Source of the DNA: Megalopta genalis
Taxonomy: Eukaryota; Arthropoda; Insecta; Hymenoptera; Halictidae
Length of the DNA stretch: 64,000 nucleotides
Direction of reading: 5' to 3'
Assembly (NCBI RefSeq): GCF_051020955.1
Contig: NW_027476164.1
Coordinates: forward strand, 62,001-126,000
The stretch's first letter is position 1; each line of letters begins with the position of its first letter. A program made the translations under genes and the position numbers. Below the pieces are notes generated by a model. That model did not search any database. It was not told the origin of the DNA and was given only the letters and a program-made list of their open reading frames with translations. Shown here in pieces: positions 1 to 12,201 of the stretch.

Positions 1-360
1 GATTTGCTTCTAAATCATTTGTTTCGCATGGATTTGAAGCTAATTTGTTTGTTTCCCCTGCATTTGAAGCTATATCACTTATATCGCAAGTATCTGATGC
101 TAAATCATTTGTTTCGCATGGATTTGACGCTAAACCTTCCACATCGCATTGATTTGCAGCACAATCATGTGTTTCGCTTGGATTTGAAGCTAACTCGTTT
201 GTTTCGACTGCACTTGAAGCAATATCACTTATATCGCTAGTATCTGAAGCTAAATAATTTGTGTCGCATGCATTTGAAGCTAAACTTGCCACACAGCATT
301 GATTTGAAGCTTAATCATGTGCTTTGCATGGTATTGAGGCTAACTCGATTGTTTCGCATG

Positions 361-510
361 CAGCTGAAGCTATATCACATATATCGCAAGTATCTGAAGC
401 TAAATCATTTGTTTCGCATGGATTTGAAGCTAAACCTTCTACATCGCATTGATTTGACGATAAATCATGTGTTTCGCTTGGATATGAAACTAACTCGTTT
501 GTTTCGCCTG
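361..510. repeat. Reference copy of the 150-bp HOR, flank subfamily
   Basis: The same five-monomer order (C 361-390, D 391-420, E 421-450, A 451-480, B 481-510) appears here with different diagnostic bases. C ends in TATATCGCAAG instead of TATATCACAAG. D starts TATCTGAAGC and has AATCATTTG instead of AACCATTTG. E carries AACCTTCTACATCGCATT instead of AGCCTTCTACTTCGCATT. This version fills most of 1-700 and 56951-64000 and appears as short islands inside the core. Confidence 0.9.
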
Positions 511-1609
511 CATTTGAAGTTTTATCACTTATATTCGGAAGTATTTGAAACTGAATCATTCTTTTTGCATGGATTTGAAGCTAAGCCTTCAACTTCGCAG
601 TGATTTGAATCTAAATCATGAGTCTCCCATGGATTTGAAGCTATCTCGTTTGTTTCGCCTGCATTTGAAGCTATATCACATATATTCGCAAGTATTTAAA
701 ACTAAATCATTCGTTTCGCATGGATTTGAAGCTAAGCCTTCAACTTCGCCTTGATTTGAAGCTAAATCATTTGTTTCGCATGTATTCGAAGCTAATCCTT
801 CTACTTCGGATGGATTTGAAGCTAACTCGTTTGTTTCGCGTGCATTTGAAGCTAAATCATGTATATCAAGAGTATTTGAAGCTAAACCATTTGTTTCGCA
901 TGGATTTGAAGATAAGCCTCCTACTTCGCATTGATTTGAAACTAAATCATGTGTATCGCATGGATTGGAATCTAACTCGTTTGTTTCACCTGCATTTGAA
1001 ACTAAATCATGTATATCACAAGTAGTGAAGCTAAAACATTTGTTTCGCACGTATTTGAAGATAAGCCTTCTACTTCGCATTGTTTTGAAGTTAACTCGAT
1101 TGTTACGCCTGCATTTGAAGCTATATCACTTACATCGCAATTATCTGAAGATAAATCATTTGTTTCTCATGTATTTGTATCTATGCCTTCTACTTCGCAT
1201 TGATTTGAAGCTAGATCATGTGTTTCGCTTGGATTTGAAGCTAACTCGTTTGTTTCGCCTGCATTTGAAGCTAAATCATGAATATCACGAGTATTTGAAG
1301 CTAAACCATTTGTTTCGGATGGATTTGAACATAAGCCTTCTACTTCGCATTGATTTGAAGCTATATCATGTGTATGGCATGGATTTGAAGCTAACTCGTT
1401 TGTTTCGTCTGCATTTGAAGCTGAATTATGTATATCAGAAGTATTTGAAGCTAAACCAATTAATTCGTATGGATTTGTAGCTAAATCTTCTTCTTCGCAT
1501 TGATTTGAACAAAATTATGTCTTTCGCATAGACTTGAAGCTAAGCCTTCTACTTCGCATTGATTTGAAGCTAGATCATGTGTTTCGCTTGGATTTGAAGC
1601 TGAATCATG

Positions 1610-3020
1610 TGTTTCGCTTGGATTGGAAGCTACCTCGCTTGTTTCGCCTGCATTTAAAGCTATATCACTTATATTTGCAAGTATTTGGTACTAAATCATT
1701 CGTTTCGCGTTGATTTGAAGCTAAGCCTTCAACATCGCATTAAAATGAAGCTAAATCATGTGCTTCGCGTGGAATTGAAGCTAACTCGTAAGTTTGGCAT
1801 GCAGTTGAATCTAAATCATGTTTATCACAAGTATATGAAAATAAACCATCTGTTTCGCAAGAATATGAAGCTATGAAGCTAAACCATGTGACTCGCATGA
1901 ATGTGAAGCTAAATCATGTGTTTCCAATGGATTTGCAGCTAACTCGTTTGTTTTGCCTGCATTTGAAGTTTTATCACTTATATTCGGAAGTATTTGATAC
2001 TAAATCATTCTTTTTACATGGATTTGAAGCTAACCCTTCAACTTCGCATTGATTTGAATCTAAATCCTGAGTTTCGCATGGATTTGAAGCTATCTCGTTT
2101 GTTTCGCCTGCATTTGAAGCTATATCACTTATATTCGCAAGTATTTGAAACTAAATCATTCGTTTCACATGGATTTGAAGCTAAGCCTTCAACTTCGCAT
2201 TGATTTGAAGCTAACTCGTTTGTTTCGCCTGCATTTGAAGCTAAGTCATGTATATCACGAGTATTTGAAGCTAAACCATTTGTTTCGGATGGATTTGAAG
2301 ATGAGCCTTCTACTTCGCTTTGATTTGAATCTAAATCATGTGTATCGCACGCATTTGAAGCTAACTCGTTTGTTTCGCCTGCATTTGAAGCTATATCACT
2401 TACATCGCAGTTATCTGAAGATAAATCATTTGTTTCTCACGTATTTGTAGCTAAGCATTCTACTTCTCATTGATTTGATACTAGATCATGTGTTTCGCTT
2501 GGATTTGAAGCTAAGTCGTTTGCTTCGCATGCAGTTGAAGCTAAATCATGTATATCACAAGTATTTGAAGCTGAAACATATCTTTCGCATGAATATTAAG
2601 CTAAACGATATGTTTCGTTTGAATTTCTAGCTGAATCATGTGTTTCGCATGGATTTCAAGCTAACTCGCTTGTTTCGCCTGCATTTAAAGCTATATCACT
2701 TATATTCGCAAGTATTTGAAACTAAATCGTTCGTTTCGCGTTGATTTGAAGCTAAGCCTTCAACATCGCATTAAATTGAAGCTAAATCATGTGCTTCGCG
2801 TGGAATTGAAACTAACTCGTAAGTTTGGCATGCAGTTGAATGTAAATCATGTTTATCACAAGTATATGAAAATAAACCATCTGTTTCGCAAGAATATGAA
2901 GCTATGAAGCTAAACCATGTGACTGGCATGAATGAGAAGCTAAATCATGTGTTTCGCATGGATTTGAAGCTAACTCGTTTGTTTCGCCTGCATTTGAAGT
3001 TTTATCACTTATATTCGGAA
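1610..3020. repeat. About 1031-bp offset duplication in the left flank
   Basis: A distinctive block around 1685-1880 recurs around 2716-2911. Both copies carry the unusual tract AAGTTTGGCATGCAG, the tract AATATGAAGCTATGAAGC (a small internal duplication of GAAGCTAT) and a C-type monomer with TTTATCACAAG. The copies differ at several bases, so this duplication is older than those in the core. A related block near 545-754 also resembles 1994-2203. Confidence 0.75.
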
Positions 3021-3411
3021 GTATTTGAAACTGAATCATTCTTTTTGCATGTATTTGAAGCTATGCCTTCTGCTTCGCATTGATTTGAAGCTAAATCATG
3101 CGTTCCGCGTGGATTTGAAACTAACTCGTTTGTTTCGCATGCAGTTGAAGCTAAATCATGTATATCACAATTTTTTGAAGCTAAACCATTTCTCTCGCGT
3201 GGATTTGAAGCTAAGGCTTCTACTTCGCATTGATTTGAAGCTAAATCATGTGTTCCGCATGGACTTGAAGCTAACTCGATTGTTTCGCATGCAGTTGAAG
3301 CTACCTCATCTATATCACAATTATTTGAAGCCAAACCATTTGTTTCTCATGGATTTGAAACTAAGCCTTCTACTTAGCATTGATTTGAAGCTAAATCATG
3401 TGTTTCGCATG

Positions 3412-4917
3412 GATTTGAAGCTAACTCGTTTGTTTCGCATGCAGTTGAAGCTAAATCATGTATAGAGCAAGAATTTGATGCTAAACCATCTGTTTCGCGT
3501 GGATTTGAAGCTAAGCCTTCTACTTCGGATTGATTTGAAGCTCAATCATTTGTTTCGCTTGGATTTGAAAAGAACTCGTTTGTTTCGCATGCAGTTGAAG
3601 CTAAATCATGTATATCACAAGTATTTGAAACTAAACCATTTGATTCGCATGAATATTAAGGTGAACCATTTCTATCCAATGAAGTTGTGGCTAAATCATG
3701 TGTTTCGAATGGATTTGAAGCTAACTCGAATGTTGCGGCTGCATATGCAGCTAACTCATGTATAACACAAGTATTTGAACCTAAATTATTTGTTTCGCAT
3801 GGATTTGAAGCTAACTCGATTGTTTCGTCTGCATGATTTGATGCTAAATCATGTGCTTCGCACGGATTTGAAGCTAACACGTTTGTTTCGCATGCAGTTG
3901 AAGCTGAATCATGTATATCACATGTATTTGAAGCTAAACCATTTCATTCGTTTGGACTTGATGCTAAGCCTTCTACTTCGCATTAATTTGAAGCTAAATC
4001 ATGTGTTTCGCATGGATTTCAAGCTAACTCGTTTGTTTTGCCTGTATTTGAAGCTGAATCATGTATATCACAAGTATTTGAAGCTAAACCATTTGATTCG
4101 TTTGGACTTGAAGCTAAGCCTTCTACTTCGCATTAATTTGAAGCTAAATCATGTGATTCGCGTGGATTTGAAGCTAACTCGTTTGTTTCGCATGCAGTTG
4201 AAGCTAAATCATGTATAGAGCAAGAATTTGATGCTAAACCATCTGTTTCGCGTGGATTTGAAGCTAAGCCTTCTACTTCGGATTGATTTGAAGCTCAATC
4301 ATTTGTTTCGCTTGGATTTGAAAAGAACTCGTTTGTTTCGCATGCAGTTGAAGCTAAATCATGTATATCACAAGTATTTGAAACTAAACCATTTGATTCG
4401 CATGAATATTAAGGTGAACCATTTCTATCCAATGAAGTTGTGGCTAAATCATGTGTTTCGAATGGATTTGAAGCTAACTCGAATGTTGCGGCTGCATATG
4501 CAGCTAACTCATGTATAACACAAGTATTTGAACCTAAAGCATTTGATTCGCATGGATTTGAAGCTAAGCCTTCGACATCGCATTGATTTGAAGCTAAATC
4601 ATGTGTTTCCCATGGATTTGAAGCTAACACGTTTGTTTCGCATGCAGTTGAAGTTAATTCATGCATAGAACAAGAATTTGTAGCTAAACTATTTGTTTCG
4701 CATGGATTTGAAGCTAAACAATGTGCTTCGAATGAATTTTAAGCTAAATCATGTGTTTCGCATGGATTTCAAGCTAACTCGTTTGTTTTGCCTGTATTTG
4801 AAGCTGAATCATGTATATCACAAGTATTTGAAGCTAAACCATTTGATTCGTTTGGACTTGAAGCTAAGCCTTCTACTTCGCATTAATTTGAAGCTAAATC
4901 ATGTGATTCGCGTGGAT
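3412..4917. repeat. Tandem duplication, about 753 bp
   Basis: Positions about 3450-3776 match 4203-4529 at a 753-bp offset, and 4003-4190 match about 4753-4940 at a 750-bp offset. The 3-bp change comes from an insertion in the first copy near 3832-3836 (CATGATTTG for CATTTG). Shared markers are GTATAGAGCAAG, GAAAAGAACTCG, AATATTAAGGTGAACC and GTTGCGGCTGCATATGCAG. The exact edges are ambiguous because the copies are joined within repeat. Confidence 0.8.
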
Positions 4918-7640
4918 TTGAAGCTAACTCGTTTGTTTCGCATGCAGTTGAAGCTAAATCATGTATATCACAAGTATTTGAGGCTAAACCATTTGTTTCG
5001 CTGGGATTCGAACATGAGACTTCTACTTCGCATGAATTTGAAGCTAAATCATGTGTTCCGTTTGGATTTGAAACTAACTCGACTGTTTCGGCTGCATATG
5101 AAACTAAATCATGTATAACACAAGTATTTGAAGCTAAACCATTTGATTCGCATGAATTTGAAACTAAGCATTCTACTTCGCAATGATTTGAAGCTGAATC
5201 ATGTGTTTCGCTTGGATTTGAAAGTAACTTGTTTGTTTCGCATGCAGTTGAAGCTAAATCATGTATATCACAAGTATTTGAATCTAAACCATTTGATTCG
5301 CATGAATATTAAGGTGAACCATGTGTATCGAATGAATTTGAGGTTAAATCATGTGTTTCGCTTGGATTTGAAGCTAACACGTCTGTTTCACATGCAGTTG
5401 AAGCTAAATCATGTATATCACAAATATTTGAAGCTGAACTATTTGTTTCGCATGGATTCGAAGATAAGCCTTCAACTTCGCATGAAATTGAAGCTAAATC
5501 ATGTGTTTCGTTTGGACTTGAAACTAACTCGATTGTTTCTGCTGCTTATGAAGCTAAATCATGTATAACACAAGTATTTGAAGCTAACCCAATTGATTCG
5601 TTTGGACTTGAAGCTAAGCCTTCTACTTCGCATTAATTTGAAGCTAAATCATATGATTCGCGTGGATCTGAAGATAACTCGTTTGTTTCGCATGCAGTTG
5701 AAGCTAAATCATGCATATCACAAGTATTTGAATCTAAACCATTTATTTCGCATGGATTCGAAGATAAGCATTGTACTTCGCATTGATTTGAAGCTAAATG
5801 ATGTGTATCGCATGGATTTGAAGCTAACTCGTTCACTTCGCCTGCATTTGAAGCTAAATCATTTATATCACAAGTATTTGAAGCTAAACCATTTGATTCG
5901 CATGGATTCGAAGATAAGCCTTCTACTTCGCATTGGTTTGAAGCTAAATCAGGTGTTTCTCTTGGATTTGAAGCTAACTCGTTAGTTTCACCTGCATTTG
6001 AATCTATATCATGTATATCACAAGTATTTGAAGCTAAACCATTTGTTTCGCATGGATTTGAAGCTAAACAATGTGTTTCGAATGAATTTGAAGCTAAGTC
6101 ATGTGTTTCGTGTGGATTTGAAGCTAACTCGTTTGTTTTGCCTGCATTTGAAGCTGAAACATGTATATCACAAGTATTTGAAGCTAAACTGTTTGATTGG
6201 CATAGATTTGAAGCTAAGCCTTCCACTTCGCATTGATTTGAAGATAAATCAAGTGATTTGCGTGGATTTGAAGCTAACTCGTTTGTTTCGCATGCAGTTG
6301 AAGCTAAATCATGTGTAGAGCAAGAATTTGATGCTAAACCATCTGTTTCGCGTGGATTTGAAGCTAAGCCTTCTACTTCGTATTGATTTGAAGCTGAATC
6401 ATTTGTTTCGCTTGGATTTGAAAGTAACTAGTTTGTTTCGCATGCAGTTGAAGCTAAATCATGTATATCACAAGTATTTGAAACTAAACCATTTGATTCG
6501 CATGAATATTAAGGTGAACCATTTGTATCGAATGAAGTTGTGGCTAAATCATGTGTTTCGAATGGATTTGAAGCTAACTCGTTTGTTTAGCACGCAGTTT
6601 GAAGCTAAATCATGTATAAAACAAGAATTTGAAGCAAAACTATTTGTTTCGCATGGATTCGAAGATAAGCCTTCTACTTCGCATTGATTTGAAGCTAAAT
6701 CATGTGTTTCGCTTGGATGTGAAGCTAACGTGTTTTCTTCGCATGCAGTTGAAGCTAAATCATGCATATCACAAGTATTTGAATATAAACCATTTATTTC
6801 GTATGGATTCGAAGATAAGCATTGTACTTCGCATTGATTTGAAGCTAAATGATGTGTTTCGCATGGATTTGAAGCTAACTCGTTCATTTCGCCTGCATTT
6901 GAAGCTAAATCATTTATATCACAAGTATTTGAAGCTAAGCCATTTGATTCGCATGGATTCGAAGATAAGCCTTCTACTTCGCATGGATTTGAAGCTAACT
7001 CGATTGTATCGCATGCAGTTGAAGCTAAATCATCTATATCACAAGTATTTGAAGCCAAACCATTTGTTTCTCATGGATGTGAAACTAAGCCTTCTACTTA
7101 GCATTGATTTGAAGCTAAATCATGTGTTACGCATGGATTTGAAGCTAACTCGTTTGTTTCGCATGCAGTTGAAGCTCAATCATGTATAAAACAAGAATTT
7201 GATGCTAAACCATCTGTTTCGCGTGGATTTGAAGCTAAGCCTTCCACTTCGCTTTGATTTGAAGCAAAATCATGTGTTTCGCTTGGTTTTGAAGCTAATA
7301 CGTCTGTTTCACATGCAGTTGAAGTTAAATCATGTATAAAACAAGAATTTGAAGCTAAACAATTTGTTTCGCATGGATTTGAAGCTAAACAATGTGTTTC
7401 GAATGAATTTGACGATAAATCATGTGTTTCGCATGGATTTGAAGCTAACTCGATTGTTTCGCATGCAGTTGAAACTAAATCACCTATATCACAAGTATTT
7501 GAAGCCAAACCATTTGTTTCTCATGGATTCGAAACTAAGCCTTCTACTTAGCATTGATTTGAAGCTAAATCATGTGTTTCGCATGGATTTGAAGCTAACT
7601 CGTTTGTTTCGCATGCAGTTGAAGCTAAATCATGTATAAA
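4918..7640. repeat. Core array segment, mosaic of HOR variants
   Basis: The segment is continuous 150-bp HORs with no other content. Markers reused later in the array include the D variant AATATTAAGGTGAACC (a very diverged E monomer follows it), the GCATTAATTTG stop-forming junction at about 5631, and CAAGTGATTTGCGTGG near 6250. The only phase change is a 1-bp insertion near 6598 (CAGTTTGAAG for CAGTTGAAG). The minus-strand frame is stop-free at 5636-6427 (264 codons), bounded by GCATTAATT below and a CTA triplet at 6428-6430 above. Confidence 0.85.
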
Positions 7641-9740
7641 ACAAATATTTGAAGCTGAACCATTTGTTTCGCATGGATGTGACGCTAAGCCTTCTACTTC
7701 GGATTGATTTGAAGCTGAATCATGTGTTTCGCTTGGATTTGAAAGTAACTTGTTTGTTTCGCATGCAGTTGAAGCTAAATCATGTATATCACAAGTATTT
7801 GAATCTAAACCATTTGATTCGCATGAATATTAAGGTGAACCATGTGTATCGAATGAATTTGAGGTTAAATCATGTGTTTCGCTTGGATTTGAAGCTAACA
7901 CGTCTGTTTCACATGCAGTTGAAGCTAAATCATGTATATCAGAAATATTTGAACCTGAACCATTTGTTTCGCATGGATTCGAAGATAAGCCTTCAACTTC
8001 GCATGAAATTGAAGCTACATCATGTGTTTCGTTTGGACTTGAAACTAACTCGATTGTTTCTGCTGCTTATGAAGCTAAATCATATATAACACAAGTATTT
8101 GAAGCTAACCCAATTGATTCGTTTGGACTTGAAGCTAAGCCTTCTACTTCGCATTAATTTGAAGCTAAATCATATGATTCGCGTGGATCTGAAGATAACT
8201 CGTTTGTTTCGCATTCAGTTGAAGCTAAATCATACATATCACAAGTATTTGAATCTAAACCATTTATTTCGCATGGATTCGAAGATAAGCATTGTACTTC
8301 GCATTGATTTGAAGCTAAATGATGTGTTTCGCATGGATTTGAAGCTAACTCGTTCATTTCGCCTGCATTTGAAGCTAAATCATTTATATCACAAGTATTT
8401 GAAGCTAAACCATTTGATTCGCATGGATTCGAAGATAAGCCTTCTACTTCGCATGAATTTGAAGCTAAATCAAGTCTTTCGTTTGGATTTGAAACTAACT
8501 CGATTGTTTCGGCTGGATATGAAGCTAAATCATGTACAACACAAGTATTTGAAGCCAAACCATTTGTTTCTCATGGATTTGAAACTAAGCCTTCTACTCA
8601 GCATTGATTTGAAGCTAAATCATGTGTTTCGCATGGATTTGAAGCTAACTCGTTTGTTTCGCATGCAGTTGAAGCTAAATCATGTATAAAACAAATATTT
8701 GAAGCTGAACCATTTGTTTCGCATGGATGTGAAGCTAAGCCTTCTACTTCGGATTGATTTGAAGCTGAATCATGTGTTTCGCTTGGATTTGAAAGTAACT
8801 CGTTTGTTTCGCATGCAGTTGAAGTTAAATCATATATATCACAAGTATTTGAATCTAAACCATTTGATTCGCATGAATATTAATGTGAACCATGTGTATC
8901 GAATGAATTTGAGGTTAAATCATGTGTTTCGCTTGGATTTGAAGCTAACACGTCTGTTTCACATGCAGTTGAAGCTAAATCATGTATATCACAAATATTT
9001 GAAGCTGAACCATTTGTTTCGCATGGATTCGAAGATAAGCCTTCATCTTCGCATGAAATTGAAGCTAAATCATGTGTTTCGTTTGGACTTGAAACTAACT
9101 CGATTGTTTCTGCGGCTTATGACGCTAAATCATGTATAACACAAGTATTTGAAGCTAAACCATTTGATTCGTTTGGACTTGAAGCTAAGCCTTCTACTTC
9201 GCATTAATTTGAAGCTAAATCATATGATTCGCGTGGATCTGAAGATAACTCGTTTGTTTCGCATGCAGTTGAAGCTAAATCATGCATATCACAAGTATTT
9301 GAATCTAAACCATTTATTTCGCATGGATTCGAAGATAAGCATTGTACTTCGCATTGATTTGAAGCTAAATGATGTGTTTCGCATGGATTTGAAGCTAACT
9401 CGTTCATTTCGCCTGCATTTGAAGCTAAATCATTTATATCACAAGTATTTGAAGCTAAACCATTTGATTCGCATGGATTCGAAGATAAGCCTTCTACTTC
9501 GCATTGGTTTGAAGCTAACTCGATTGTATCGCATGCAGTTGAAGCTAAATCATCTATATCACAAGTATTTGAAGCCAAACCATTTGTTTCTCATGGATGT
9601 GAAACTAAGGCTTCTACTTAGCATTGATTTGAAGCTAAATCATGTGTTACGCATGGATTTGAAGCTTACTCGTTTGTTTCGCATGCAGTTGAAGCTCAAT
9701 CATGTATAAAACAAGAATTTGATGCTAAACCATCTGTTTC
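7640..9740. repeat. Tandem duplication, about 1050 bp (35 monomers)
   Basis: Blocks starting near 7649 and 8699, and near 8099 and 9149, match at a constant 1050-bp offset. The copies share the markers AATATTAAKGTGAACC, GTTTGGACTTGAAAC and GCATTAATTTG but differ at scattered positions (for example GATGTGACGC against GATGTGAAGC). One copy also differs by skipped monomers near its right end. It contains nothing but repeat. Confidence 0.8.
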
Positions 9741-11155
9741 GCGTGGATTTGAAGCTAAGCCTTCCACTTCGCTTTGATTTGAAGCTAAATCATGTGTTTC
9801 GCTTGGTTTTGAAGCTAATACGTCTGTTTCACACGCAGTTGAATCTAAATCATGTATATCACAAATATTTGAAGCTGAACCATTTGTTTCGCATGGATGT
9901 GAAGCTAAGCCTTCTACTTCGGATTGATTTGAAGCTGAATCATGAGTTTCGCTTGGATTTGAAAGTAACTCGTTTGTTTCGCATGCAGTTGAAGTTAAAT
10001 CATGTATATCACAAATATTTGAAGCTGATCCATTTGTTTCGCATGGATTTGAAGCTAATCCTTCTACTTCGGATTGATTTGAAGCTAAATCATGTGTTTC
10101 GCATCGATTTGAAGCTAACTCGTTTGTTTCGCATGCAGTTGAAGTTAAATCATGTATAAAACAAGAATTTGAAGCTAAACTATTTGTTTCGCATGGATTT
10201 AAAGTTAAACAATGTGTTTCGAATGTACTTGAAGATAAATCATGTGTTTCGCATGGATTTGAAACTAACTCGTTCATTTCGCCTTCATTTGAAGCTAAGT
10301 CATTTATATCACAAGTATTTGAAGCTAAACAATTTGTTTCGCATGGATTCGAAGATAAGCATTCTACTTCGCATTGATTTGAAGCTAAATCATGTGTTTC
10401 GCATGGATTTGAAGCTAACTCGTTCATTTCGCCTGCATTTGAAGCTAAATCATTTATGTCACAAGTATTTGAAGCTAAACCATTTGATTCGCATGTATTT
10501 GAAACTAAGAATTCTAATATTGATTTGAAGCTAAATCATGTGTTTCGCAAGGATTTGAAGCTAACTCTTTTATTTCACATGCAGTTGAAGTTAAATCATG
10601 TATAAAACAAGAATTTGAAGCTAAACAATTTGTTTCGCATGGATTTGAAGCTAAACAATGTGTTTCGAATGAATTTGACGATAAATCATGTGTTTCGCAT
10701 GGATTTGAAGCTAACTCGATTGTTTCGCATGCAGTTGAAACTAAATCACCTATATCACAAGTATTTGAAGCCAAACCATTTGTTTCTCATGGATTTGAAA
10801 CTAAGCCTTCTACTTAGCATTGATTTGAAGCTAAATCATGTGTTTCGCATGGATTTGAAGCTAACTCGTTTGTTTCGCATGCAGTTGAAGCTAAATCATG
10901 TATAAAACAAATATTTGAAGCTGAACCATTTGTTTCGCATGGATGTGACGCTAAGCCTTCTACTTCGGATTGATTTGAAGCTGAATCATGTGTTTCGCTT
11001 GGATTTGAAAGTAACTTGTTTGTTTCGCATGCAGTTGAAGCTAAATCATGTATATCACAAGTATTTGAATCTAAACCATTTGATTCGCATGAATATTAAG
11101 GTGAACCATGTGTATCGAATGAATTTGAGGTTAAATCATGTGTTTCGCTTGGATT
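9176..11155. repeat. Block re-used 11307 bp downstream
   Basis: This block of about 2 kb is nearly identical to about 20483-22462 at an offset of 11307 bp, including the 26-bp short E monomer at 10496-10521 against 21803-21828. Similarity falls off on the right where the C and D types change near 11155. It is a long-range copy of part of the later 6357-bp unit, so that unit was assembled from material also present here. Confidence 0.8.
10496..10521. repeat. 26-bp shortened E monomer with GAATTC (one of seven)
   Basis: This monomer lacks 4 bp relative to the usual 30 and reads through AAGAATTCTAATATTG, creating an EcoRI-type site at 10509-10514. The same shortened monomer occurs at 21803-21828, 28160-28185, 32956-32981, 40001-40026, 43866-43891 (with one change, CTAATGTTG) and 47162-47187. 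Each copy shifts the reading frame by one base and stops all long frames that cross it. The shared deletion shows that the seven blocks descend from one ancestor. Confidence 0.93.
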
Positions 11156-11985
11156 TGAAGCTAACTCGTTTGTTTCACCTGCATTTGAAGCTATATCATG
11201 TATATCACAAGTATTTGAAGCTAAACCATTTATTTCGCATGGATTCGAAGATAAGCATTCTACTTCGCATTGATTTGAAGCTAAATCATGTGTTTCGCTT
11301 GGATTTGAAGCTAACTCGTTTGTTTGACATGCATTTGAAGCTATATCATGTGTATCACAAGTATTTGAAGCTAAACCATTTGATTCGCATGGATTCGAAG
11401 ATAAGCCTTCTACTTCGCATGGATTTGACGCTAAGCCTTCTACTTCGCATTGATTTGAAGCTAAATCATGTGTTTCGCTTGGATTTGAAGCCAACGTGTT
11501 TGTTTCGCATGCAGTTGAAGCTATATCATGTATATCACAAGTGTTTGAAGCTAAACCATTTGTTTCGCATGGATTCGAAGATAAGCCTTCTTCTTCGCAT
11601 GAAATTGAAGCTAAATCATGCGTTTCGTTTGGACTTGAAACTAACTCGATTGTTTCGGCTGCTTATGAAGCTAAATCATGTATATCACAAGTATTTGAAG
11701 CTAAACCATTTGATTCGTTTGGACTTGAAGCTAAGCCATCTACTTCGCATTAATTTGAAGCTAAACCATGTGATTCGCGTGGATTTGAAGCTAACTCGTT
11801 TGTTTTGTCTGCATTTGAAGCTATATCATGTATATCACAAGTGTTTGAAGCTGAACCATTTGTTTCGAATGGATTCGAAGATAAGCCTTCTTCTTCGCAT
11901 GAAATTGAAGCTATATCATGTGTTTCGTTTGGACTTGAAACTGACTCGATTGTTTCGGCTGCTTATGAAGCTAAATCATGTATAA
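10915..11985 (+). other. Longest plus-strand open frame (356 codons), probably non-coding
   Basis: The frame reads a basic decapeptide repeat of the type MDLKLNHVFR, RIDLKLNHVF and LHLKLYHVYHKY. The apparent start is a TTG triplet inside a monomer just after a stop, so there is no credible initiation site. It ends at GTATAACAC, the stop-forming variant of monomer C. Equivalent frames of 96, 146, 186 and 196 codons occur dozens of times, always cut at the same C variants (GTATAAAAC, GTATAACAC, GTGTAGAGC). The composition is dictated by the 30-bp period. No domain is recognisable, and I regard it as an artefact of a period divisible by three. Confidence 0.12.
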
Positions 11986-12050
11986 CACAAGTATTTGAAG
12001 CTAAACCATTTGATTCGCATCGATTTGAAGCTAAGCCTTCTACTTCGCAT

Positions 12051-12068
12051 TGATTTGAAGCTAAATCA
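12051..12068. repeat. Short inverted repeat at E/A junctions (example)
   Basis: TGATTTGAAGCTAAATCA has perfect 6-bp arms (TGATTT and AAATCA) around GAAGCT, and a G-T wobble could extend the stem in RNA to leave a 4-nt loop. It recurs at most E-to-A junctions, so roughly once per 150 bp across the core. A-type monomers elsewhere keep a 5-bp version (GATTT and AAATC). It could be a protein-binding dyad or RNA hairpin, or a chance property of an AT-rich monomer. Confidence 0.6.
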
Positions 12069-12201
12069 TGTGTTTCTCTTGGATTTGAAGCTAACTCGTT
12101 TGTTTCACCTGCATTTGAAGCTATATCATGTATATCACAAGTATTTGAAGCTAAACCATTTATTTCGCATGGATTCGAAGATAAGCATTCTACTTCGCAT
12201 T
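12052..12201. repeat. Reference copy of the 150-bp higher-order repeat, core subfamily (A-B-C-D-E)
   Basis: Five 30-bp monomers follow in fixed order: A 12052-12081, B 12082-12111, C 12112-12141, D 12142-12171, E 12172-12201. After the shared core they are told apart by typical right halves: A ATCATGTGTTTCGC, B CTCGTTTGTTTCGC, C ATCATGTATATCACAAG, D ACCATTTGTTTCGC, E GCCTTCTACTTCGCATT. The same order repeats through almost all of 3021-56950, with occasional skipped or doubled members. The 150-bp length is close to the 147 bp of a nucleosome core, which may be coincidental. I give this copy as a reference and do not list the several hundred others. Confidence 0.95.

Larger units (their letters stand above)
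1..3020. repeat. Left divergent flank of the array
   Basis: Monomers here are more diverged from each other than in the core, and the 30-bp phase slips repeatedly by single bases: +1 near 535 (TATATTCGG for TATATCGG), +1 near 692, about -1 near 1024, and a short deletion near 1512. Flank-type C and D monomers dominate 1-700 and are then mixed with core-type ones. No reading frame stays open for long. The pattern matches an older, less homogenised array edge. Nothing but repeat is present. Confidence 0.85.

Noticed and set aside
676..1080. Minus-strand frame with an apparent unique N-terminus (MRSRRLIFKY...)
   Set aside because: The non-repeat-looking start is the same monomer sequence read in another frame after a single-base indel near 1024, not a real N-terminal domain. 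The same holds near 61260-61302.
1820..2895. AATAAA polyadenylation-like strings
   Set aside because: They come from single substitutions in the left-flank monomers (GAAAATAAACC) with no accompanying gene structure.
5630..9210. Ciliate-type genetic code (TAA read as Gln) rescuing the minus frame
   Set aside because: It fits the GCATTAATT sites, but other stops replace Leu or Glu codons and frameshifts remain, so no single reassignment restores a continuous frame.
11496..11753. Second plus-strand frame with GFEAKPSTSH-type repeats
   Set aside because: The E-to-A junction (CAT TGA TTT) puts a stop in this frame about every 150 bp, so it is rarely open for more than 50-85 codons.
10915..11985. 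Plus-strand open frames as genes (MDLKLNHVFR-type repeats)
   Set aside because: They start at TTG or ATG inside monomers, stop at recurring C-monomer variants, and appear in near-identical form dozens of times. The 30-bp period makes such frames automatic.
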